From a bacterium (GTDB lineage Bacteria > Auribacterota > JABMQX01): a stretch of 28,456 nucleotides of DNA. Shown here piece after piece: positions 22,218 to 28,456 of this stretch. Each line of letters opens with the position of its first letter. Positions within the stretch are counted from its first letter, which is position 1. The stretch lies in contig JABMQX010000502.1 in NCBI GenBank assembly GCA_013203085.1, positions 1 to 28,456 on the forward strand, read 5' to 3'. The notes below the pieces were generated by a model that had not been told where the DNA came from, ran no database searches, and saw only the letters and a program-made list of their open reading frames with translations. The position numbers and the translations under genes are program-made.

Positions 22218-24224
22218 CTACCCGCTGCCCAGCGCGGTAATCTCAGCAAAGACCTGCTCATCATTGAACCCTGCAAGCTGAATGGACTTCGATGGACAAG
22301 CGGCAACACACGCCCCACACCCCAAGCAGAGTCCCTCGTTCACTTCCGCGACCATCTTGATGAGGTTGCCCTTCTTGTCTTTGATCTCCTTGTCCGTTAT
22401 CGCCGAATAAGGGCAGACGCGGATGCAGTTGCGGCAGTGAACGCACGTAGCCTCGTTCACGGAGGCGATAATCGGTTCCCTCTCCAGCTCGTCGGAAGAA
22501 AAGAGCAACTGCACCTTCGAGGCGGCGGCGCCGGCTTGAGCGACCGCATCGGGGATGTCTTTCGGCGCCTGGCAGGCGCCCGCCAGGTAAATTCCCGCCG
22601 TGTTGGTTTCGACAGGCCGCAACTTGGGGTGGGCTTCTGAGAAAAACCCTTGGGAGCCGCATCCAAACCCTATCTTCTGGGCCAGCTCGTATGCATCTCG
22701 ATGGGGCACAATGGCTGTCGCCAAAACAACCAGATCGGCCCGGACCTGGACCTGGGAATCGGAGAGCGTATCCGCTCCGACAACCACGAGTTGCTCACCG
22801 TCCTTGTATATTTTCGAGACCCTTCCGCGAATGTAAAGGACGCCATCTTCCTCGATCGCCCGCCGGACGAACTCCTCGTAATTCTTCCCCCCGGCGCGGA
22901 TGTCCATGTAGAAAACGTAAGGCTGGCCGTCGTGGACCTTATGCTTGTAAAGCATAGCGTGCTTTGCGATGTACATGCAGCATATCTTGGAGCAGTATTC
23001 CAGCCCCTTTTCCGGGTCGCGGGAGCCCACGCATGCGATGAAGACCACCGATTTCGGCTCCTTCCCGTCGGAGGGACGCCGAATTTCCCCCTGCGTCGGC
23101 CCCGATGCCGAAAGAAGCCGCTCAAATTGTATGCCGTCAATAACATCAGGATAGGCGTCATAATTGTACTCGCCGTAGCCGGTCCATTGCTCGTTGGGTT
23201 GATCTTTCCCAACGCTGAAAAGGTCATAGCCCGTCGCCACGACGATGGCGCCGACTTCCACCTCGATGATCTCGTCCTCCATCGTGTAGTCAATGGCATT
23301 GAGAGTGCAAACCTTCTCGCAAATCCCGCACTTGTCTTTCAGGAACTTGGTGCATCTCTCCCTGTCAATGACCGGCGTGTTCGGCACAGCCTGCGGGAAG
23401 GGAACGTAGATAGCCGTCCGATAGCCAAGCCCCGCGTCGAACTCCGAGGGAATCTTCTTCTGCGGGCACTTGTTCCAGCAATCGCCGCATCCGTTGCACA
23501 GGTCGGCGATGACGGACTTCGCCTTCTGTCGAATCTTGACCTTGAAGTTCCCGACGAAGCCCCCGACTTCCTCTACCTCCGCATAGGTGTAAAGGGTAAT
23601 GCGTGGGTCTCTGTCCACCTCCACCATGCGAGGAGTCAGGATGCACTGGGAGCAATCCAGCGTCGGAAACGTCTCCGAAAGGCGAGCCATATTGCCCCCA
23701 ATGGAAGGCTCCCGCTCAACGAGAACAACCTCGTGTCCGCCGCTGGCGATGTCAAGAGCGGCTTGAATCCCGGCGATCCCTCCACCGATCACCAAAGCTC
23801 GCTTCGTGACTGGGACTTTGATAGGGAACAGCTCCTGGTTCTTTCCGACCTTTTCAACCATGATTCGAACCAGGTCAATCGCTTTCTGAGTCGCCAACTC
23901 CTTGTCAGTATGCACCCAGGAGCAGTGCTCGCGAATGTTCGCCATTTCGCAGAGATAGGGGTTCAACCCCCCCTCGACAACGGCTGCGCGGAAGGTCGGC
24001 TCGTGCATTTGGGGGGAACACGCCGCGACCACCACCCCGTCGAGCTTGTGTTCCCGAATAGCTTCCTTGATCATGTTCTGCCCCGGGTCGGAGCACATGT
24101 ATCTGTAATCCACTGAGACCGCAACGCCGGGGAGCTTCGCGGTCTCTTCGGCGACTCTCGTGACGTCAACCATCCGGGCGATATTCTCCCCGCAATGGCA
24201 CACAAAAACGCCGATTCTTGACAT
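22218..24224 (-). CDS. hdrA: heterodisulfide reductase subunit A (HdrA), electron-bifurcating flavoprotein
   Basis: The 668-residue product has the HdrA layout: N-terminal domain (VFVCHCGENI, 7-16), a FAD-binding Rossmann motif (VIGGGIAGIQAA, 145-156), the Cys191/Cys194 pair (DCSQCILTPRM), an inserted [4Fe-4S] site Cys243/246/249/253, CSKICCMYIAKHA near the middle, and two C-terminal [4Fe-4S] sites, Cys594/597/600/604 and Cys633/636/639/643. HdrA splits electron pairs at its FAD between HdrBC and ferredoxin. No internal stop suggests selenocysteine. Neighbours are floxD downstream and a gene for a secreted protein upstream (12-nt gap). Confidence 0.97.
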   Translation of the reverse strand: MSRIGVFVCHCGENIARMVDVTRVAEETAKLPGVAVSVDYRYMCSDPGQNMIKEAIREHKLDGVVVAACSPQMHEPTFRAAVVEGGLNPYLCEMANIREHCSWVHTDKELATQKAIDLVRIMVEKVGKNQELFPIKVPVTKRALVIGGGIAGIQAALDIASGGHEVVLVEREPSIGGNMARLSETFPTLDCSQCILTPRMVEVDRDPRITLYTYAEVEEVGGFVGNFKVKIRQKAKSVIADLCNGCGDCWNKCPQKKIPSEFDAGLGYRTAIYVPFPQAVPNTPVIDRERCTKFLKDKCGICEKVCTLNAIDYTMEDEIIEVEVGAIVVATGYDLFSVGKDQPNEQWTGYGEYNYDAYPDVIDGIQFERLLSASGPTQGEIRRPSDGKEPKSVVFIACVGSRDPEKGLEYCSKICCMYIAKHAMLYKHKVHDGQPYVFYMDIRAGGKNYEEFVRRAIEEDGVLYIRGRVSKIYKDGEQLVVVGADTLSDSQVQVRADLVVLATAIVPHRDAYELAQKIGFGCGSQGFFSEAHPKLRPVETNTAGIYLAGACQAPKDIPDAVAQAGAAASKVQLLFSSDELEREPIIASVNEATCVHCRNCIRVCPYSAITDKEIKDKKGNLIKMVAEVNEGLCLGCGACVAACPSKSIQLAGFNDEQVFAEITALGSG

Positions 24225-24236
24225 GCGTTCAACTCC

Positions 24237-25202
24237 CTATTTCGTATCCGCCGCCGGTTTCTTTTCCGCCGAGGAGGGCTGCACCAGACTCGTTCTGACC
24301 ACGCCTGTCGTTTTCGCTTCGTGCCTGATTCCCTGCGGCGTCCCCGCCGTCTCCTGGGAAAGCTTCATTTCCGACAGGATCAACTGGCCGTTGTCGAGCG
24401 ATATGAGAGACCAGCCCTCATTGGTCTGCTTGAATTCCTTCAGGTCGGGTATTTCCTCACTTGGGCGGGTTGTAGCCACCATGGCGATCCGGGCGCACTG
24501 CCGGCCCATGGCGGTTTCGTTCCTTTCATACTTATACGTCACTTCGTCAAGCATGGTCTTTCCGCCGAGCGGCCGGGGGACCCGCTGGACTTCTCTCTTT
24601 CTGGTCTCGTTCCATTCCGCTCCGGGCGCAACGGCAACCGGAGGGAATATGACCTGATGCTGGAAGAACTGTTTGAGGTCGGCACCGGCGAAGGATGTAC
24701 CCAGCTCCTTCGGGGCCTCCACGTCGAGAACTTTTCCCGTGCTGTCGAGAGTGAACTTGATTATGGAACTCAATAGCTTCTTGAGGTTCGGCCTGCCCTG
24801 TTTTTCTAAGTTCTCCCACGTGGCTTGTTCCTGGAGCTTCCCGTCCACATAGGACCTTGCGCCGTCCCGGTCGCTAACGATTTTGGATGTCTGCCCACGC
24901 TCGGTTACGGAAGTTTCCAAAGTGAAATCCGGATACATGATTTCAACATGGATGACTCCATCTGCGGACAGTTCCGTGCACCGGATTAAGAACAGCATAT
25001 CCGATTTGAAAACCGTGGTCCGCTTGACCGTGCCTCGAGCTCTGTACGCTGCATATTCCGTTGTGGTCTCCGCGTGGAGAGTGTAGGTTGCCGAATCTCC
25101 CGGCTGCATTCGGAGTTCGATCTTCTGCGGTTCCTGCCCGCGCGCGCCGACACAAACCGACACGAGAAGCAACCCGACCAGAACCATCAAGTCTTTTTTC
25201 AT
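24237..25202 (-). CDS. secreted protein of unknown function inside the hdr-flox operon
   Basis: ATG 25202 is preferred: AGGAGGT lies upstream and the product then starts with a signal peptide (MKKDLMVLVGLLLVSVCVGARG). The 321-residue protein is beta-rich, with QKIELRMQPGDSATYTLHAE at the mature N-terminus and PPVAVAPGAEW near the middle. It resembles DUF6263-like proteins (calycin/lipocalin-like beta proteins in some bacteria), assigned by feel, not by search. It is wedged between hdrB and hdrA in a cytoplasmic bifurcation operon, 12 nt before hdrA, so it is at least co-transcribed. No metal-binding or heme motif is seen. It may be an insertion that merely shares the promoter. Confidence 0.75.
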   Translation of the reverse strand: MKKDLMVLVGLLLVSVCVGARGQEPQKIELRMQPGDSATYTLHAETTTEYAAYRARGTVKRTTVFKSDMLFLIRCTELSADGVIHVEIMYPDFTLETSVTERGQTSKIVSDRDGARSYVDGKLQEQATWENLEKQGRPNLKKLLSSIIKFTLDSTGKVLDVEAPKELGTSFAGADLKQFFQHQVIFPPVAVAPGAEWNETRKREVQRVPRPLGGKTMLDEVTYKYERNETAMGRQCARIAMVATTRPSEEIPDLKEFKQTNEGWSLISLDNGQLILSEMKLSQETAGTPQGIRHEAKTTGVVRTSLVQPSSAEKKPAADTK

Positions 25203-25263
25203 TGTGCTGAACCTCCTGACCATCCGAGTGTGCTGAGAACGATTCTGTTTTCCCGTCACTTTC

Positions 25264-25278
25264 CTCTGACGGTCAGAG
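25264..25278. promoter_or_regulatory. 15-bp palindrome between hdrB and the secreted-protein gene
   Basis: CTCTGAC-G-GTCAGAG is a perfect 7-bp inverted repeat around one base, in the 137-nt gap after hdrB. It could be an operator or an internal processing hairpin; there is no T-run. Confidence 0.3.
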
Positions 25279-25339
25279 ATGATGTAACGTTCATTCGCTT
25301 TTTCTGTGCCATGACTGCTCGGCGAACGCGTCCAAGCAC

Positions 25340-26236
25340 TTACCTTGCCACAGGAGCTTTCCTCTTCGATGCAGGGACCATCCGCTCCGTCAGCCTCATC
25401 GCATCAACAAAATGCTTCCGTAAGCCCAATTTCTTAGCTTTGACACCGACTGCCAACCCCACGAGTTCCGTGAGGTAAACAATCGGAATGTCGAAAGATG
25501 TCCCAAACATCTTGTTAATGTTCGCTTGACGCATATCGAGGTTCGAGTGGCACATGGGGCAGGCGACTATCACCGCCTCAGCGCCGTTGTTGACCGCGTT
25601 TTCCAGAATCCGCCGCGTAAGCTCGCAGACCAGGTCCGTCCTGCTCATCGAAAAGCCCGCCCCGCAGCATTCCGTCTTGAAGCCCCATTCGATCGGCTCC
25701 GTCCCGACAACTCTGCATACTTCATCCATCAACACGGGTTGTTCGGGATCATCGAATTTAAGCAGGTCCGGCGGTCGCGTCAGGAGGCAACCGTAATAAC
25801 ATGCCACCTTCAGCCCATCCAGCGGCAGAACAACCCTTTTGGCAAGCTCCTCCAGTCCGTATTCCAGAAAAATCTGAACAGCGTTGAGAATCTTGACCCC
25901 CCCATGATACTCCCGGCCGGTCAAACGCTTCATCTCCGCCGCTGTTTCCTTGTCCGATAGGATTAACTCGTGGGTTTTCTTCATGGCGCTGGAGCACATC
26001 GCACAAGGCGCCGCGACGACCGTCAAATCCGCTTCCTCAGCGAGAGCCAAATTCCTCGCCGGAAGCGCCATCCCCAGAAGGTGGCTCGTGGAATGTGCTG
26101 CAGAAGCTCCGCAACAACTCCAATCCGGAATCTCGACAAGCTCGATCCCGAGCGCCTTACACGTCGCGGCAGTGGACTTCCCGAAATCAATCGCCATGCC
26201 GTGAAGGGAACAACCTGGATAGTATCCTATCTTCAT
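25340..26236 (-). CDS. hdrB: heterodisulfide reductase subunit B (HdrB)
   Basis: This 298-residue protein has two complete CCG domains: Cys9, Cys41-Cys42, Cys78, Cys81 in the first (YYPGCSLHG, WSCCGASAA, APCAMC) and Cys150, Cys190-Cys191, Cys226, Cys229 in the second (CYYGCLLTRPP, ECCGAGFSM, ACPMCH). In HdrB these bind two non-cubane [4Fe-4S] clusters that cleave the disulfide substrate. Bacterial substrates are not known with certainty; a DsrC-type trisulfide or another thiol is possible, and no dsrC gene is present here. The spacing from the small membrane-protein gene is 44 nt. Confidence 0.95.
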   Translation of the reverse strand: MKIGYYPGCSLHGMAIDFGKSTAATCKALGIELVEIPDWSCCGASAAHSTSHLLGMALPARNLALAEEADLTVVAAPCAMCSSAMKKTHELILSDKETAAEMKRLTGREYHGGVKILNAVQIFLEYGLEELAKRVVLPLDGLKVACYYGCLLTRPPDLLKFDDPEQPVLMDEVCRVVGTEPIEWGFKTECCGAGFSMSRTDLVCELTRRILENAVNNGAEAVIVACPMCHSNLDMRQANINKMFGTSFDIPIVYLTELVGLAVGVKAKKLGLRKHFVDAMRLTERMVPASKRKAPVAR

Positions 26237-26280
26237 CCTACCAATGCTCTATTCTGATGAAGGTCTTTCAGAAACGTCTT

Positions 26281-26463
26281 TTAGTCGGCTTTTGACTTGA
26301 ATGTGCCTATGGCGCCTCCCAGTATCATTCCGAGTCCTGCAAAAATCGAAACTAGGTAAAAGAATTCACCTGAAGCCTCGGGTTTTGCAGCGTTGTGAAT
26401 GAAGAGCGCTAGAATCAAAACCGTGCCAGAAATGATGAGGGTTATCGCAACAGACGTTTTCAT
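26281..26463 (-). CDS. 60-residue two-helix membrane protein coupled to hdrC
   Basis: This small protein has two hydrophobic helices: about 5-24 (VAITLIISGTVLILALFIHN) and about 36-53 (YLVSIFAGLGMILGGAIG), with the short loop AAKPEASGEFF between and a basic tail (FKSKAD). Its ATG overlaps the hdrC stop by 4 nt (ATGA), so it is translationally coupled to hdrC and lies 44 nt before hdrB. Soluble Hdr complexes do not normally have such a subunit. It might attach HdrBC to the membrane or be an unrelated passenger. Its size and coupling argue for a real gene, although no family name can be given. Confidence 0.75.
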   Translation of the reverse strand: MKTSVAITLIISGTVLILALFIHNAAKPEASGEFFYLVSIFAGLGMILGGAIGTFKSKAD

Positions 26464-27071
26464 ATCAGCTTCTCCTGTTCCTTGTCCTCAGTGGACGGTT
26501 CTTCCTTCTCCTTCCGCCCGTATCCAGCGGCCTCGAACATCGCCCGGATTTCCTTCACACCTTTGATCCTGTGCGGAAAGAGTTTTATCTTTCCTTTTAG
26601 AAACATCTTAATTCCGGCGCCAACGTCCGCGAAGAAGTGCCGACTTTTCAGCTTGTAAACCCCGGCAATACTCGCCTCGTGAACCTTTCCGAACATCCTC
26701 ATGTTGCTCATGAACACCTGATGGAACAACTTGATGTCCTTCTCAGAGGGAGTGTCCTTACCTGTCGCCAGAGCCAGTTCCCGCAAAGCATCCATGCACT
26801 CGGCGATCTTGAACTCCTTCGGGCAACGGGTCGAACACGTGCTGCACGAGGAGCACACCCAGATCGTCCGGCTCTCCAGCACCCGATCAATTTGACCGAG
26901 CTGGAGCAGGCGAATGACCACGTTCGGCGGTATATCCATAAGGTAGTGCACGGGACATCCCGCGGAACATTTTCCGCACTGGTAACAGATGGAAGGAGAC
27001 TGTTCAATCATCTCCTCCACTCTTTTAACAAGGTCCGATTCAAGCTGTTGACTCTCGATGGTAAATCGCAT
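26460..27071 (-). CDS. hdrC: heterodisulfide reductase subunit C (HdrC)
   Basis: This 203-residue protein carries two [4Fe-4S] sites, Cys29/32/35/39 (CYQCGKCSAGC) and Cys73/76/79/83 (CSSCSTCSTRC), the standard HdrC arrangement, followed by a helical region and a charged C-terminal tail (KEKEEPSTEDKEQEK). HdrC carries electrons from HdrA to the HdrB clusters. It is the first gene of the nine-gene cluster. The ribosome-binding site is weak (AGAGA), so expression may depend mostly on the strong-looking promoters upstream. Confidence 0.94.
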   Translation of the reverse strand: MRFTIESQQLESDLVKRVEEMIEQSPSICYQCGKCSAGCPVHYLMDIPPNVVIRLLQLGQIDRVLESRTIWVCSSCSTCSTRCPKEFKIAECMDALRELALATGKDTPSEKDIKLFHQVFMSNMRMFGKVHEASIAGVYKLKSRHFFADVGAGIKMFLKGKIKLFPHRIKGVKEIRAMFEAAGYGRKEKEEPSTEDKEQEKLI

Positions 27072-27122
27072 TGTTCTCTGATATACGCCAGTTGCACGTT
27101 CAGGCAGAAAAAGCAGGTCGCT

Positions 27123-27151
27123 CTGTTACCCGATTCCGCCACTTATGTCAA
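27123..27151 (-). promoter_or_regulatory. promoter A of the hdr-flox operon
   Basis: Minus strand TTGACA (27146-27151), a 17-nt spacer and TAACAG (27123-27128), about 50 nt before the hdrC start. The -35 hexamer is a perfect sigma-70 match and the -10 matches 4 of 6. The preceding bases AAACTTG are shared with promoter B. Confidence 0.5.
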
Positions 27152-27220
27152 CAAGTTTTGCCTACTCAGTCGTTCCGCAAAAACTGTGAACACATTCTCC
27201 CACGAGGGAATTAAGCCGTT

Positions 27221-27249
27221 CTCATACCATACCCCCCGCGCCTTGTCAA
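27221..27249 (-). promoter_or_regulatory. promoter B of the hdr-flox operon
   Basis: Minus strand TTGACA (27244-27249), a 17-nt spacer and TATGAG (27221-27226). The surrounding CTTGT-TG-ACAAG is a perfect 5-bp inverted repeat over the -35 box and may be an operator. The 13-base word AAACTTGTTGACA is identical to that of promoter A, 98 bp away. Confidence 0.5.
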
Positions 27250-27461
27250 CAAGTTTGCTCCGAGGAGCATCTGCCAGAGGAGGGGATGAGAGTTTAAACC
27301 GCCCCCCTTGTACTGTGCGTGTAGAACGTAAACAGGTCTATGGGAGGTTGAGTTACCTGGGTGGTGAGGTGATGAAAAGGTTGAGGAAGAGGGGGAGAAA
27401 GCCGCCCCCATCGGGGCTTCGCACCTTTGAGTCGTAAGGCGTTGCAGTAAAATGAAACAAA

Positions 27462-27538
27462 TGGCACGCCCGGCAGGACTCGAACCTGCGACCCACGGAT
27501 TAGAAGTCCGTTGCTCTATCCGACTGAGCTACGGGCGC
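27462..27538 (-). tRNA. tRNA-Arg(TCT)
   Basis: The acceptor is GCGCCCG/CGGGCGT (one G-U). The anticodon stem ACGGA/TCCGT encloses CTTCTAA, giving anticodon TCT at 27502-27504. The T arm GCAGG-TTCGAGT-CCTGC is standard, the discriminator is G, and CCA is encoded (27462-27464). Confidence 0.95.
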
Positions 27539-27892
27539 GCCAGTGGTTACTTGCGTATTACTGGGGAGTTGCAGCACCGGGTTGGACTGAACTTCCCCGG
27601 CTCTTTCCCCGTCGTGACATATAGTCGTGAGATTTCCGGACCTATTTGGCTGTGTTTCGTGTCATCAGGAGAATATCACAAGAGCGAAAATGCGAACAAG
27701 AAGTTTTGAATGGAGCTTTCATTCGCAAACGATGGGATGTGCATTGGGCCGACTTCATCGAGCGTGCGGTCGGTGATCGTGCGCACGATCTTGGCCGCCT
27801 GCTATCCATTGAGATCTCCTTGACCTTTGGAGTGCCCCCGCAGCCGGGCCCGCAACACTTCTGGCTGAGCAGGTTGGTAACCGCCAACGGCT
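27539..27892. other. intergenic region with a 16-bp palindrome
   Basis: No gene is called. A perfect 16-bp palindrome GATCGTGC-GCACGATC lies at 27775-27790. On the minus strand over it one frame reads KIVRTITDRTLDEVGPMHIP, which looks protein-like but is bounded by a stop just upstream and has no start, so it could be a gene fossil or chance. Confidence 0.35.
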
Positions 27893-28456
27893 TCAGTCGG
27901 ACGGACGGGTGAGGGATCGGGGGGCGATGACCGAGCCTGATGAGGCTTTCGCCTCAGGAACCTCAAAGAGGATTACTCCGTCCGTGTCCCGGAAGGTGAC
28001 GTCCGCAAAGTTTTTCAGATAATAGAGTGTCGGCTCAGTGATGTGCAGGTTGTTCAGGAAAGGTTCGGTGTAACGTATGGGGCCGTACTTTTTCCTTCGT
28101 ATGTGATGCTGGGCGCCCACCCTGTTGTCCCAATCCACGCCCTCCGTCAAGAACCCCGTTCGCCGGTGGCGGTGTCGTGCTATGGCGCGGAGGATTGTCA
28201 AAGCCTTGTCGAGATAGACCCTCCGGCGAGTATCCTCATAAGCCTCGAGGTAGGCCTGGGCAGCCTCTGCATTCTCCCACATGTAGGCAGTGTTCCACGA
28301 CTTTTCCATGTACAGGAGACCCCTCGTAAGGACTCCGTTCCGGTCTTCTGCGATCTCAAACTTTCTGAGTCCAGCGAGAGCGCTGCGGCAGGCGAAGTCC
28401 ATGATTTTCTCGGAACGGAGCAGTTTTGCAGCCGCCCGCAGGACGCGGAAAGCGAC
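27893..28456 (-). CDS. C-terminal part of an unrecognised protein, cut by the window edge
   Basis: The frame is open to the right edge: 18 codons precede the first internal ATG (28402) without a stop, reading VAFRVLRAAAKLLRSEKI, so the gene starts beyond the window. The 187 visible residues are helical with a TPR-like or toroid-like character (AYLEAYEDTRRRVYLDKALT, then GFLTEGVDWDNRVGAQHH) and a short C-terminal strand region (GVILFEVPE). Helical toroid enzymes acting on polysaccharides are one possibility, consistent with other genes in the window, but no catalytic residue was identified and no family can be named. Confidence 0.65.
   Translation of the reverse strand, partial: VAFRVLRAAAKLLRSEKIMDFACRSALAGLRKFEIAEDRNGVLTRGLLYMEKSWNTAYMWENAEAAQAYLEAYEDTRRRVYLDKALTILRAIARHRHRRTGFLTEGVDWDNRVGAQHHIRRKKYGPIRYTEPFLNNLHITEPTLYYLKNFADVTFRDTDGVILFEVPEAKASSGSVIAPRSLTRPSD

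Larger units (their letters stand above)
27072..27464. other. intergenic region carrying the hdr-flox promoters
   Basis: No gene is supported here. The two promoter candidates lie at 27123-27151 and 27221-27249. A TGTG-AA-CACA inverted repeat lies near 27185-27194 between them. The rest, up to tRNA-Arg, is featureless. Confidence 0.4.

Noticed and set aside
22650..24116. Long plus-strand open frame of 488 codons
   Set aside because: It lies antisense to hdrA, whose motifs are unmistakable; the frame is a GC-driven shadow.

Overview
The window looks like a chromosomal contig from an uncultured, probably anaerobic, Gram-negative-type bacterium with roughly 55-57% GC. Evidence for an anaerobe is a complete Flox-Hdr (NADH-linked flavin-based electron bifurcation) gene set and a tetraheme cytochrome c. 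The secreted protein set (right-handed beta-helix proteins ending in a choice-of-anchor-Q-like motif, six-hairpin glycosidase-like proteins, Tat-exported aldo/keto reductase-like proteins) is of the kind seen in Hydrogenedentota, Sumerlaeota, Planctomycetota and similar polysaccharide-degrading phyla. That placement is inference; no rRNA or marker gene is present to settle it.

Layout. (1) 1-4062, minus strand: a tightly packed five-gene operon, transcribed right to left, of a MarR-type regulator, a SAM methyltransferase, an osmoprotectant-type ABC ATPase, a permease/binding-protein fusion and the first 41 codons of an asparagine-synthetase-like amidotransferase. It reads as an osmolyte synthesis/uptake operon. 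(2) 4596-7072, plus strand: a periplasmic redox group with a Tat-exported aldo/keto reductase-like protein that has lost its catalytic residues, a tetraheme cytochrome c, and a second Tat protein broken by a frameshift and truncated. (3) 7239-12138, plus strand: a secreted ADP-ribosylglycohydrolase-like protein, a shortened beta-helix protein and a secreted six-hairpin glycosidase-like protein. (4) 12604-16847, plus strand: a small Cys-rich protein translationally coupled to an orphan GspE/PilB ATPase with a C-terminal B-box-like zinc finger, then a secreted beta-helix protein with a ladder of cysteines. This block lies between two copies of a 64-bp direct repeat. (5) 17334-18358, minus strand: a Tyr-rich lipoprotein with a terminator, tRNA-Asp(GTC) and tRNA-Val(TAC). 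(6) 18615-27071, minus strand: hdrC, a 60-residue membrane protein, hdrB, a secreted protein, hdrA, floxD, floxC, floxB and floxA, preceded by two look-alike promoters. (7) 27465-28456, minus strand: tRNA-Arg(TCT) and the C-terminal part of an unrecognised protein.

How the parts work together. The Flox-Hdr proteins should couple NADH (FloxA) through the iron-sulfur proteins FloxB/C and the MvhD-like adaptor FloxD to the bifurcating flavin of HdrA, with HdrBC reducing a disulfide and a ferredoxin as second acceptor. The secreted proteins in the middle point to polysaccharide or glycoconjugate handling. Region 1 is probably an independent osmotic-stress unit. No CRISPR array, transposase, integrase or rRNA was seen. 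The points most worth a second look are the osmolyte-like operon, the GspE/B-box fusion with its Cys-rich partner, the tetrad-less Tat aldo/keto reductase, the extra genes inside the Flox-Hdr operon, and the 64-bp direct repeat.
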